Assembly: GCF_014489115.1 (NCBI RefSeq) | Contig: NZ_JACTAH010000001.1 | Coordinates: forward strand, 992,001 to 1,056,000 | Reading direction: 5' to 3' | Source of the DNA: Thauera sedimentorum | GTDB taxonomy: Bacteria; Pseudomonadota; Gammaproteobacteria; Burkholderiales; Rhodocyclaceae | DNA length: 64,000 nucleotides | Translations under genes and position numbers: made by a program | In this document: positions 35,136 to 42,913 of the stretch, piece after piece | How the letters are laid out: each line of letters begins with the position of its first letter | Position numbering within the stretch: position 1 is the first letter of the stretch | The notes under the pieces: model-generated | Told to the model about the DNA's origin: nothing | The model's database searches: none | Seen by the model: the letters and a program-made list of their open reading frames with translations, nothing else

Positions 35136-36593
35136 ATGCGCCCCTTCTTCCCAACCCTGAATGCGCTGGGCCTGATGCTGGGCCTGTTCGGCGCGGTCAT
35201 GGCCTTTCCGCTGGCGGTGTCGTGGTGGCTGGACGACGGCGCCACTTACGCCTACGACGAGGCGATCGCCATTACGCTGGCGGCCGGCTTCCTGCTGTGG
35301 GCGGCGACCCGCAATGGCCGGCGCGACCTGCGCACGCGCGACGGCTTCCTGCTGGTGGCCGGCACCTGGGTGGTGACCCCGGTGTTCGCCGCGCTGCCGC
35401 TGCTGTTCTACCTCCCCGGGCTGTCCTTTACCGACGCCTATTTCGAGGCAGCCTCGGGCCTGACCACCACCGGCGCCACGGTGCTCACCGGGCTGGATAC
35501 GCTGCCCATCTCGATCAATCTGTGGCGCACCTTCATGCACTGGATAGGCGGCATGGGGGTCATCGTGCTGATGGTGGCGGTGCTGCCGCTGCTGGGCATC
35601 GGCGGGCGCCAGCTGTTCAAGGCCGAAGCGCCCGGGCCATTGAAGGAAACCGGCCTCACGCCGCGCATCGCCGAAACCGCCAAGGGGCTGTGGACGGTCT
35701 ACCTGCTGCTCACCGTGGCCTGCGGCTTCAGCCTGTGGGCAGCGGGCATGGCGCCGTGGGAGGCGCTGATCCATTCCTTCACCATCACCGGGCTGGGCGG
35801 CTTCTCCAGCAAGGACGCCTCGCTGGGCTACTTCAACAGCGTGCCGGTCGAAATCGTCACCATGGTCTTCGCGCTGCTCGCCGGGTTGAACTACGCCACC
35901 CATTTTCTCGTGTGGCTCCGTCGCAGCCTGCAGCCCTACGCTGCCGACCCGGAGATTCCCTGGTTCTTCGCGGTCCTGGTCCTGAGTACCGCAATGATCA
36001 CGCTCTTCCTGCTGCCGTCCCACGCGCATGCCAGCCCCGCGGAAACCCTGCGCTACGTGTCCTTCCACGTGGTGTCCATTGCCACCTCGCTTGGCCTGGC
36101 GACCTACGACTACACGCTGTGGCCGATGTTCGCCCAGCTGTGGATTCTCTTCCTCGGCAGCTTCGCGCCCTGTTCGGGCTCCACCGGCGGCGGCATCAAG
36201 ATGATCCGCGCAATCATGCTCTACAAGCAGGTGTACCGTGAGGTCATCCGTTCGCTGCACCCGCGCGCCGAGGCGCCGGTGCGGGTGGGCGGCGCCAATG
36301 TGTCCGAGACCGTGCTGCATGCGGTGCTGGGTTTCAGCTTCCTCTACATGGTGTCCATCGTCGCGCTCACCCTGGTGCTCACCGCCAGCGGGCTGGACGT
36401 GGTGACCGCCTTCTCGGCGGTGGTGGCCTGCATCAACAACACCGGCCCCGGCCTGGGCGCGGTCGGGCCGGCGGGCAACTACCAGGGGCTGGGCGACTTC
36501 CAGATCTGGGTGCTGTCCTTCACCATGATCCTCGGTCGGCTGGAGATCTTCACCCTGCTGGTGGTGCTCACGCCGTCGTTCTGGCGGCGCTGA
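35136..36593 (+). CDS. trkH: Trk-type potassium uptake protein TrkH
   Basis: 485 residues, the usual TrkH length, with about 10-12 membrane segments. The four pore loops can be seen: EAASGLTTTGATVL, SFTITGLGGFSSKD, FAPCSGSTGGGIKMIRA and CINNTGPGLGAVG. The early motif HWIGGMGVIVLMVAVLPLLGIGGRQLFKAEAPG is characteristic. It conducts potassium inward, normally with a TrkA partner, which is not in this window. It is convergent with a KdpE/KdpD-like pair, which suggests that this potassium-responsive system may control trk rather than a Kdp ATPase. No good ribosome binding site is visible at ATG 35136. Confidence 0.94.
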   Translation: MRPFFPTLNALGLMLGLFGAVMAFPLAVSWWLDDGATYAYDEAIAITLAAGFLLWAATRNGRRDLRTRDGFLLVAGTWVVTPVFAALPLLFYLPGLSFTDAYFEAASGLTTTGATVLTGLDTLPISINLWRTFMHWIGGMGVIVLMVAVLPLLGIGGRQLFKAEAPGPLKETGLTPRIAETAKGLWTVYLLLTVACGFSLWAAGMAPWEALIHSFTITGLGGFSSKDASLGYFNSVPVEIVTMVFALLAGLNYATHFLVWLRRSLQPYAADPEIPWFFAVLVLSTAMITLFLLPSHAHASPAETLRYVSFHVVSIATSLGLATYDYTLWPMFAQLWILFLGSFAPCSGSTGGGIKMIRAIMLYKQVYREVIRSLHPRAEAPVRVGGANVSETVLHAVLGFSFLYMVSIVALTLVLTASGLDVVTAFSAVVACINNTGPGLGAVGPAGNYQGLGDFQIWVLSFTMILGRLEIFTLLVVLTPSFWRR

Positions 36594-36705
36594 ATCGCGG
36601 CCAAGGCCGCTCCTGCGCAGCACCCGCGACCTGTAGGAGCGGCCTTGGCCGCGATACGGACTTTGGGAAGACGACGGCCGCGATCGCGGGCAAGCCCGCT
36701 CCTAC
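36594..36705. repeat. Three REP hairpins between trkH and kdpE
   Basis: An inverted GCGGCC-type copy at 36594, a direct GCGGCC-type copy at 36633 and an inverted GCGGGC-type copy at 36683. The first begins on the base after the trkH TGA; the last contains the kdpE stop codon. With convergent genes on both sides it may act as a bidirectional terminator or stabiliser. Confidence 0.92.
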
Positions 36706-37397
36706 ACCAGGCGGTAGCCGATGCCGGTTTCGGTCAGCAGATGGCGCGGGAAGGCCGGCGTGGCTTCCAGCTTGCGCCGCAGGCTGGCCATGTGCACCCG
36801 CAGGTAGTGGGTGTGCTCCACGTGGTTGGGGCCCCAGACCTCGGCCAGCAGGTGGCGGTGGGTGAGCACCCGGCCGGCGTTGGCCACCAGGTGGGCAAGC
36901 AGCTTGTATTCGATCGGCGTCAGGTGCACCGCCTCGCCGGCGCGGCGCACGCTGCGCTGGGCGAGGTCCACCTCGACGTCGCCGAAGCGCGCTACCGCCG
37001 GCTCGCCGCTGCGCGCCAGCGCGGTGCGGCGCAGCAGGGCGCGCAGGCGGGCGAGCAGTTCGGCCACGCCGAAGGGCTTGGTCAGGTAGTCGTCGGCGCC
37101 GGCGTCGAGCGCGGCGACCTTGTCGGCTTCGTCGGTGCGCGCCGACAGGATCAGCACCGGCACCGTGCTCCAGCCGCGCAGCGTGCGGATCAGTTCGATG
37201 CCGTCCATGTCCGGCAGGCCGAGGTCGACGATCACCAGGTCGGGCTTGCGCGCGCGCGCCTCGATCAGCCCGCGCTCGCCGTTGGCCGCCTCCACCACCT
37301 GACAGTCGCTGGCGGCCAGCGCGCCGCGCAGGAAGCGGCGGATCTGCGGCTCGTCCTCGACCACGACCACCACCGGCGCGGGGGCGGCGCTCTTCAT
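36702..37397 (-). CDS. kdpE: OmpR-family response regulator, KdpE-like
   Basis: 231 residues from ATG 37397 (MKSAAPAPVVVVVEDEPQIRRFLRGALAAS), overlapping the stop of the kinase gene (ATGA). The receiver domain has DLVIVDLGLPDMDGIELIRTLRGWSTVPVLILSAR with the phospho-acceptor Asp, and KPFG with the conserved Lys. The winged-helix effector domain is VHLTPIEYKLLAHLVANAGRVLTHRHLLAEVWGPNHVEHTHYLRVHMASLRRKLEATPAFPRHLLTETGIGYRLV. It is closest to KdpE. The TAG stop is the first TAG of a REP hairpin. Confidence 0.93.
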   Translation of the reverse strand: MKSAAPAPVVVVVEDEPQIRRFLRGALAASDCQVVEAANGERGLIEARARKPDLVIVDLGLPDMDGIELIRTLRGWSTVPVLILSARTDEADKVAALDAGADDYLTKPFGVAELLARLRALLRRTALARSGEPAVARFGDVEVDLAQRSVRRAGEAVHLTPIEYKLLAHLVANAGRVLTHRHLLAEVWGPNHVEHTHYLRVHMASLRRKLEATPAFPRHLLTETGIGYRLV

Positions 37398-38905
37398 GCG
37401 GCCTCCTGCGGCAGCGCCGGGGCAGTGCCGCGCGGCAGGGCGATCTCGAAGCAGGCGCCGCCCTCCGTGCGGTTGAACGCGCGCACCCGGCCGCCGTGCG
37501 CGGCAACCACCGCCTGAACGATGGCCAGGCCGAGGCCGACGCCGCCGATGGCGGATTCCTTCTGGCCGCGGGTGAACTTGGCGAACAGCGCGTCGATGCG
37601 CCCCGGCGGCAGGCCGGGGCCGTTGTCGCACACCTGCAGGATCATCTCGTCCCCGTCGGCGCGGGCGCGGATCTCGATGCGCGAGCCGGGCGGGGTGTAC
37701 TTGGCGGCGTTTTCCAGCAGGTTGCACAGCACGCGCTCGAACAGCACGCTGTCGATGTCCACCAGCGGCAGCTCGGCGGGCAGGTCGATGAGCAGTTCAT
37801 GCCGCCCGAGCAGCGAGGCGCGCGCCTGCAACGCGGCGCCGACCACTTCTTCCAGCGGTTGCCACTCGCGGCGCAGGCGCACGCCGCCCGATTCGATGCG
37901 CGCCATGTCCAGCAGGTTGGCCACCTGCGCGCTGGAGCGCTGCGCCTCGGCGCCGATCGCCGCCACCATCTCGGCCTGCTCGGCGGACAGCGGCGGCGGA
38001 GTGAGCGCCACCGTGTCGGCCAGCCCGGCGATGGCGGTGAGCGGGGTGCGCAGGTCGTGGGAAAGGGCGGCGAGCAGCGAGTTGCGCAGGCGCTCGGACT
38101 CCATCGCCAGCTCGGTGCTGCGCGCCACGGCGACGTAGTGCAGGCGTTCCAGGGCGATCGCCAGCAGGCTGGCGAAGGCGTCCAGCAGCGGCGCCGGCGG
38201 GGGCTCGGCGGGGTCGCCGTGCAGCGCCAGCACACCGCGCACCCGCATCGGCGCGCGCAGCGGCAGCCAGCGGATCGGCTTGCCGGCGGCGTCGGTGGTG
38301 TGCTGCGCTTGCCCATTGCGCCAGGCGGCCTGCGCGGCCGGCGGCGCTTCGGCCGCGGGGTCGGGGCCGGCGTCGGCAGGCCGCAGGCGGTCCTGCTCGT
38401 CCGGCAGCCACAGCACGCAGTCGCAGCCGAATACCTCGCGGGTGAAGCGTTCGGCGTTCGCTGCGATCTGCTCGACCGCGAGCGCGGCCGACAACTCGCG
38501 CGCCAGGCCGTAGAGCGCCTGGGTCTGCCGCTCGCGCTGTTCGGCCGCGTCGCGCTGGCGGCGCAGGCGTGCGGCCAGCTCCGCGGTGGTCAGGGCGACC
38601 AGCAGCAGCACCGCGAAGGTGAGCAGGTACTGGACGTCGTGCACCCCCAGGGTGAAATGCGGCGGCACGAAGAACAGGTCGAACAGCGCCACCGACAGGA
38701 AGGCTGCGAGCACCGCCGGTCCGCGCCCCAGCCTGACCGCCGAGAACAGCACCGCGAGCGGGAACAGCATGGCGATGTTGGCGAGGTCGAGATGCCCGAG
38801 CAGCGGGGCGCCGACCGCCGCGATGGCGCCCACCGACAACACCGCCAGCCCATAGTCGCGCCAGCCGGCGCGGTGGGGAGGAGCGGAGGGAACGGAAGCG
38901 GGCAT
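37394..38905 (-). CDS. Short KdpD-like sensor histidine kinase without the N-terminal KdpD/Usp part
   Basis: 503 residues from ATG 38905 (MPASVPSAPPHRAGWRDYGLAVL), compared with about 900 in full KdpD. Four membrane helices of the DUF4118 type (DLANIAMLFPLAVLFSAVRLGRGPAVLAAFLSVALFDLFFVPP) are followed by a GAF-like region, HisKA (LLAALSHDLRTPLTAIAGLAD) and HATPase (NLLENAAKYTPPG ... CDNGPGLPPG ... GVGLGLAIVQAVVAAHGG). The KdpD and UspA-like cytoplasmic N-terminal domains are absent, not just unread, because the preceding DNA is a divergent promoter region. It phosphorylates the KdpE-like regulator; no kdpFABC genes are in the window. Confidence 0.9.
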   Translation of the reverse strand: MPASVPSAPPHRAGWRDYGLAVLSVGAIAAVGAPLLGHLDLANIAMLFPLAVLFSAVRLGRGPAVLAAFLSVALFDLFFVPPHFTLGVHDVQYLLTFAVLLLVALTTAELAARLRRQRDAAEQRERQTQALYGLARELSAALAVEQIAANAERFTREVFGCDCVLWLPDEQDRLRPADAGPDPAAEAPPAAQAAWRNGQAQHTTDAAGKPIRWLPLRAPMRVRGVLALHGDPAEPPPAPLLDAFASLLAIALERLHYVAVARSTELAMESERLRNSLLAALSHDLRTPLTAIAGLADTVALTPPPLSAEQAEMVAAIGAEAQRSSAQVANLLDMARIESGGVRLRREWQPLEEVVGAALQARASLLGRHELLIDLPAELPLVDIDSVLFERVLCNLLENAAKYTPPGSRIEIRARADGDEMILQVCDNGPGLPPGRIDALFAKFTRGQKESAIGGVGLGLAIVQAVVAAHGGRVRAFNRTEGGACFEIALPRGTAPALPQEAA

Positions 38906-38962
38906 GACGTGATCGACCGTGAAGACGGAGGGCGCGTGGCCGCGTATGGTAGCAAGCCGTGC

Positions 38963-38991
38963 TGTAATGTTCCGCGCCGCTGCCGCGACTG
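38963..38991 (+). promoter_or_regulatory. ECF-type promoter of arsS
   Basis: GCTGTAATG (TGTAATG at 38963-38969), a 16-bp spacer and CGACTG (38986-38991), 29 bp before the arsS ATG. It matches the elements found upstream of the ECF sigma gene, the bufferin operon and the TVP38-FAD operon. Confidence 0.55.
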
Positions 38992-39020
38992 AGCCACAAG
39001 CCCCCACAGGAGACCCGTAC

Positions 39021-40025
39021 ATGCACGCCACCTTGCCCCTGCTCCGGCAGACGGATTTTCCGCCGCTCGCGCGCGACACCCTGCAGACCCTGCAGGTCAA
39101 TCTCGGCTACCGCTGCAACCAGAGCTGTGTGCACTGCCATGTGAACGCCGGCCCCAAGCGCACCGAGGAGATGAGCGGCGAGACGGTGGATGCGCTGCTC
39201 GCCTTCCTCGATGCCAGCCCTCGGGTGAACACCCTGGACCTCACCGGCGGCGCCCCCGAACTGAACCCGCACTTCCGCCGCCTGGTGGTGGCTGCGCGCG
39301 CCCGCGGCCTGCATGTGATCGACCGCTGCAACCTCACCATCCTGTACGAGTCGGGGCAGGAGGGGCTGGCCGAGTTCCTCGCCGACCACCGCGTCGAGGT
39401 GGTCGCCTCGCTGCCCTGCTACCTGGAGGACAACGTCGACCGCCAGCGCGGCAAGGGCGTGTTCGCCACCAGCATCCGCGCGCTGCGCCGGCTCAACGAA
39501 CTTGGCTACGGGCAGGCCGGCGGCGAGCGCGTGCTGTCGCTGGTGTACAACCCGCAGGGCCCCAGCCTGCCGCCGCCCCAGGCGGCGCTGGAGGCGGCCT
39601 ACCGCGAGCATCTGGGCGAAGAGTTCGGCATCGTGTTCACCCGCCTGTTCACCCTGGCCAACATGCCCATCCAGCGTTTCGGCTCGATGCTGGTCAGCAA
39701 GGGCGAGTTCAACCGCTACCTGGACCTGCTGCGCGGCGCGCACCGCGACGAGAACCTCGCCGGGGTGATGTGCCGCAGCCTGGTGAGCGTGGACTGGCAG
39801 GGCTATCTGTACGACTGCGACTTCAACCAGCAGCTCGGCCTGCCCTTGGCCGCGCCGGACGGCAGCCCGCGCCTGCACATCACCCAGGCCACCGCTGCGG
39901 CCCTGGCCGGCCTGCCGATCCGGGTGGCGGCGCATTGCTGGGGCTGTACCGCGGGGCAGGGCTCGAGTTGCGGCGGCGCGCTGGACGACGGTACGGCCGC
40001 CGCCCCGGCCTGTGGCACGCGCTGA
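39021..40025 (+). CDS. arsS: Arsenosugar biosynthesis radical SAM protein ArsS
   Basis: 334 residues from ATG 39021, preceded by ACAGGAGACCC. The radical SAM cluster motif is NLGYRCNQSCVHCHVNAGPKR (CxxxCxxC), followed by LDLTGGAPELNPHFRRLV. The C-terminal DUF3641-type domain has further Cys pairs (MCRSLVSVDWQGYLYDCDFNQQLGL and HCWGCTAGQGSSCGG). ArsS attaches a 5-deoxyadenosyl group to dimethylarsenite as an early arsenosugar step. It is followed by a degenerate glycosyltransferase and a dehalogenase. No arsM methyltransferase was seen in the window. Confidence 0.93.
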   Translation: MHATLPLLRQTDFPPLARDTLQTLQVNLGYRCNQSCVHCHVNAGPKRTEEMSGETVDALLAFLDASPRVNTLDLTGGAPELNPHFRRLVVAARARGLHVIDRCNLTILYESGQEGLAEFLADHRVEVVASLPCYLEDNVDRQRGKGVFATSIRALRRLNELGYGQAGGERVLSLVYNPQGPSLPPPQAALEAAYREHLGEEFGIVFTRLFTLANMPIQRFGSMLVSKGEFNRYLDLLRGAHRDENLAGVMCRSLVSVDWQGYLYDCDFNQQLGLPLAAPDGSPRLHITQATAAALAGLPIRVAAHCWGCTAGQGSSCGGALDDGTAAAPACGTR

Positions 40026-40058
40026 GCGCCGCATGGGCGATGACGCCCGGGATGTGCA

Positions 40059-40718
40059 ATGAGCGCACCCCACGCTGACTGTGCCCCTGCGCCCGGCCGT
40101 GAGGACGGGCCTGCGCCGCGCCTCGCGGTGCTGCTGCCGATCGCGCAGGATGCCGCACGGGGCTACGCGCAGCTGCGCCTGATGGCACCGCTGCGCCGCT
40201 GCGGCGTGGAGCTGATCGCCACCACGGCCGACGCCGATGCGGGGGCCGTGCCGGTGCTGCGCCACATGGCCTCGCGCCTGCTCACCGTGCCGGGGGCGCT
40301 GCCCGCCCAGTACAACGCCGCGGCGGCCTTTGCGCGCGCCGACACCCTGCTTCTGCTGCCGGAAGGCGTGCTGTTGCCGTCCTTCGCCGATCAGCTGGTG
40401 GAGCGCGCGCTGGAGCAGGCCGGTAGCGACTGGGGCTGGTTCGACATGCGCTGCACCCGGGCGCTGAGCGGCTTGCTGGTCACTGCCTGGATCGGGCTGC
40501 GGGCGAGCTGGCGTGCCGGCCTGCACCGCACGCATCCGCTGTTCGTGCGCCGCAGCGCCTTCATGGCGGTGGGGGGCGTGCCGTCCGACGCGGCCTGCGT
40601 GCCCGCGGCCCTGGCGCGGCGGCTCGGGGCCTCGGCCCGCAGGCCGGTGCGCATCCGCACGCCTGCGCTCGCAGGCTATCGCTGGGTGGTCGAGCCCGCA
40701 GCGTTCGGCACCCGATGA
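40059..40718 (+). CDS. Degenerate TIGR04283-like glycosyltransferase
   Basis: 219 residues. It aligns along much of its length with the intact arsenosugar-type glycosyltransferase at 55466: PAQYNAAAAFARADTLLLLP matches SQMNAGAREASGRVLLFLH, GSDWGWFDMRC matches GREWGRFDVDI, and AFMAVGGVP matches AFDAVGGYP. However, the nucleotide-sugar-binding HADT is replaced by PEGV, the early VADGGSTD motif is missing, and the GDQ motif is lost (HPLFVRRSAFMA). The frame is intact, so it is not an obvious pseudogene; it may be non-catalytic or decaying. It sits right after arsS, where such a glycosyltransferase is often found. Confidence 0.65.
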   Translation: MSAPHADCAPAPGREDGPAPRLAVLLPIAQDAARGYAQLRLMAPLRRCGVELIATTADADAGAVPVLRHMASRLLTVPGALPAQYNAAAAFARADTLLLLPEGVLLPSFADQLVERALEQAGSDWGWFDMRCTRALSGLLVTAWIGLRASWRAGLHRTHPLFVRRSAFMAVGGVPSDAACVPAALARRLGASARRPVRIRTPALAGYRWVVEPAAFGTR

Positions 40719-40732
40719 TGAAGGAGAAGGCG

Positions 40733-41413
40733 ATGAAGCTCGAAGGAATCCAGGCTTGCGTGTTCGATGCCTATGGCACGCTGTTCGATGTGGCCGCGGT
40801 GGCGCGCGGCGCGGACGAGGCGCTGGGCGAGCATGCCCGCGCAATCGTGGAGCTGTGGCGCGCGAAGCAGCTGCAATACACCTGGCTGCGCGGACTGGCC
40901 GGGCACCATGCGGACTTCTGGCAGGTCACCGAAGACGCGCTGGGCTTTGCGCTGGCCAGCCATGGACTGGACGACGCGGCGCTGCGCGAACGCCTGATGG
41001 CCTGCTACCTGCGCATTCCGGTTTATCCCGAGGTGCCGGATGTGCTGCACAGGCTGCGCGCCGCGGGGATGAAGCTGGCCATCCTGTCCAACGGCACGCC
41101 GGCGATGCTTGAATCGGCGGTGGCGCACGCGGGGCTCTCGGACTGTTTCGACGCCGTGCTCTCGGTGGAGGCGGTGGGCGTGTTCAAGCCGCATCCCTCG
41201 GTCTACCGGCTGGGCGAGCAGGCCCTGGGCCATCCTGCGCAGGCCATGTGCTTCGTCTCTTCCAATGGCTGGGATGCCTGTTCGGCCCGGGCCTACGGCT
41301 ACCGGGTGATGTGGTGCAACCGCTTCGGCCAGCCGGCCGAGCGCATCCCGGCCGAGCCGGACGGCATGCTGCCGGATCTGAACGGACTGCCAGCGGTGCT
41401 GGGAGTGGCTTAG
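40733..41413 (+). CDS. (S)-2-haloacid dehalogenase, type II
   Basis: 226 residues from ATG 40733, which has AAGGAG 6 bp upstream; ATGs at 40715 and 40718 would lie over that site. L-DEX signatures are all present: nucleophile Asp in FDAYGTLFD, LAILSNGTPAML, the Lys in VFKPHPSVY, and the hallmark FVSSNGWDACSARAYGYRVMWCNR. It hydrolyses short 2-haloacids to 2-hydroxyacids by an Asp ester intermediate. It probably shares a transcript with arsS and the degenerate glycosyltransferase. Its end is 5 bp from the end of the convergent anti-sigma gene. Confidence 0.93.
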   Translation: MKLEGIQACVFDAYGTLFDVAAVARGADEALGEHARAIVELWRAKQLQYTWLRGLAGHHADFWQVTEDALGFALASHGLDDAALRERLMACYLRIPVYPEVPDVLHRLRAAGMKLAILSNGTPAMLESAVAHAGLSDCFDAVLSVEAVGVFKPHPSVYRLGEQALGHPAQAMCFVSSNGWDACSARAYGYRVMWCNRFGQPAERIPAEPDGMLPDLNGLPAVLGVA

Positions 41414-41418
41414 GCTGC

Positions 41419-41655
41419 TCAGGCCTCGTCCGTCTTCCGGTTCCCGCCAGCCGCGGAGCGGGCCTCGTCGCGCGCCGCCAGTTCGCCATGCGCGAAGCGC
41501 GTCGTCATGCGGCGGATGAAGGCCATCTGCTCCTGGTAGTTGCTGCACCCGGAGCACATCATCAGATGCATGCGCAGGGTGAGCCGCTCGCGCAGGGCGA
41601 GCTCGCGGTCCAGCGCTTCGGAGCACAGGCGGGTGGCTTCCTTGCAGTTCAGCAT
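41419..41655 (-). CDS. Zinc-finger (zf-HC2) anti-sigma factor
   Basis: 78 residues from ATG 41655, overlapping the sigma factor stop by 7 bp. [44 protein letters not shown] carries the HxxxCxxC motif of zinc-binding anti-sigma (ZAS) domains. There is no membrane segment, so it is a soluble anti-sigma factor, probably sensing metal or thiol stress through its zinc site and releasing the partner ECF sigma factor. Confidence 0.9.
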   Translation of the reverse strand: MLNCKEATRLCSEALDRELALRERLTLRMHLMMCSGCSNYQEQMAFIRRMTTRFAHGELAARDEARSAAGGNRKTDEA

Positions 41656-42287
41656 GTGCGGCACGCTCCCTTGACGAACCAGTTGCTCTCCAGGCAGCCG
41701 CGCAGGCCGGTGCGGGCGCGGTGCAGGATGACGTGGCAGTTGTTCGCGGTGATGCCCAGTTCGGTGCAGATCTCCGCGGTTTCCAGCCCGAGCATCTCGC
41801 GCATCATGAACACCCGCGCGATGTTCTCCGGCAGGTGATCCAGGCAGGCTTCGAACACCGCCCAGAACTGCTTGTTCTCCAGCGATTCCTCCGGCGCCGC
41901 CCAGGCCGCCGGGCGGCAGTCCGGGTGCCAGTGGCCATTGGCGCGGAACAGGGCGTCGATGGCGCCGTCCTCGTCCTCGCTCTCGCCGTTGCTGCCGATG
42001 ACCGTGCTCAGCGCAGGCGAGCGGCTGCCGCGGCGCAGGATGTCCACGATCTTGTTGCGCAGGATGCCGAACACCCAGGTCTTCAGCGCGGCCGTGCCGG
42101 CATAGCTGGCGGCATTCACCAGGGCCGCCTCGATGGCCTCCTGGACGGCGTCCTCGGCCAGCTCGGCGTCGCGCAGTTGCAGGCGGGCGAAGCGCAGCAT
42201 GTCCTGATGCAGGGCGGCGAGCCGGACCGGGTCGGACAGTTGCTGGGCTGCGCTCGCATGCGGCTCGGTGGCTTGGGCGCCGGTCAT
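41649..42287 (-). CDS. ECF RNA polymerase sigma factor
   Basis: 212 residues from ATG 42287, preceded by ACAGGAGATTCC. Region 2 is [57 protein letters not shown]; region 4 is [52 protein letters not shown]. An insertion of about 50 residues ([35 protein letters not shown]...) separates the two regions. It is co-transcribed with the zf-HC2 anti-sigma gene and divergent from the bufferin operon. A TGTAAGG-N16-CGACAT element before it indicates auto-regulation. Confidence 0.94.
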   Translation of the reverse strand: MTGAQATEPHASAAQQLSDPVRLAALHQDMLRFARLQLRDAELAEDAVQEAIEAALVNAASYAGTAALKTWVFGILRNKIVDILRRGSRSPALSTVIGSNGESEDEDGAIDALFRANGHWHPDCRPAAWAAPEESLENKQFWAVFEACLDHLPENIARVFMMREMLGLETAEICTELGITANNCHVILHRARTGLRGCLESNWFVKGACRTC

Positions 42288-42396
42288 GGAATCTCCTGTG
42301 GACGGATCGGGTGTGCGGCCGCATTCCGGGGCGACATGTGCTGGCCCGCAGATGGTAACGCAGCCGGGCGGGGGCGACGCCGCGGCACCGCCGGAC

Positions 42397-42425
42397 ATGT
42401 CGCACGAGCTGCCCGGAACCTTACA
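42397..42425 (-). promoter_or_regulatory. ECF-type promoter of the sigma factor operon
   Basis: On the minus strand GCTGTAAGG (TGTAAGG at 42425-42419), a 16-bp spacer and CGACAT (42402-42397), about 110 bp before the sigma gene ATG. It faces the bufferin promoter, and the two TGTAAGG boxes form an inverted pair 57 bp apart. Confidence 0.6.
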
Positions 42426-42482
42426 GCACACATGCGCCGCAGCGCGATCCGGCGCGCGACCGGAAGAATTTCCGCAGGTCGC

Positions 42483-42510
42483 TGTAAGGAAGTGGCCGCA
42501 GCGACGACAC
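42483..42510 (+). promoter_or_regulatory. ECF-type promoter of the bufferin operon
   Basis: GCTGTAAGG (TGTAAGG at 42483-42489), a 15-bp spacer and CGACAC (42505-42510), about 70 bp before the precursor gene. The 294-bp region between the sigma gene and the precursor gene holds these two divergent promoters and no other recognised feature. Confidence 0.6.
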
Positions 42511-42581
42511 AGCCCATGCAAGCACACCGGCACCCGCCGGCGCGCCTGCACCCATCCCGGATCACCCACAAGGAGAGACAC

Positions 42582-42890
42582 ATGAACCGCACCGCTACCC
42601 GCCAGGCCACCGCCGCCGCCCTCGCGCTCGCCCTCGGCGCAGCACTCAGCATGTCGGCCGTGCCCGCTGCGGCGGCCGATGCCGACAAGGAAAAATGCTA
42701 CGGCGTGTCGATGAAGGGCAAGAACGACTGCGCCGCCGGCCCCGGCACCACCTGCGCGGGAACGTCCAAGATGGACTACCAGGGCAACGCCTGGAAGTAC
42801 GTGGCCAAGGGCTCCTGCGAGCAGATGAAGTCGCCGACCTCGCCCACCGGCCAGGGCCAGCTCGAAGCCTTCCAGGAAAAGAAATCCTGA
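42582..42890 (+). CDS. bufA1: Bufferin-type RiPP precursor (DUF2282)
   Basis: 102 residues from ATG 42582, preceded by AAGGAGAGACAC. An unusually long signal peptide covers residues 1 to about 32 (ending [10 protein letters not shown]). The mature peptide has four Cys at 39, 50, 58 and 79 in the family contexts [22 protein letters not shown] and GSCEQM. DUF2282 proteins have been described as precursors of bufferins, copper-sequestering peptides whose Cys are modified by a DUF692 (MNIO) enzyme before export by the general secretion route. The following genes are exactly that enzyme, its partner and a DoxX protein. Confidence 0.88.
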   Translation: MNRTATRQATAAALALALGAALSMSAVPAAAADADKEKCYGVSMKGKNDCAAGPGTTCAGTSKMDYQGNAWKYVAKGSCEQMKSPTSPTGQGQLEAFQEKKS

Positions 42891-42913
42891 GCGGCCGGCG
42901 CGGAGCGTTCGCC

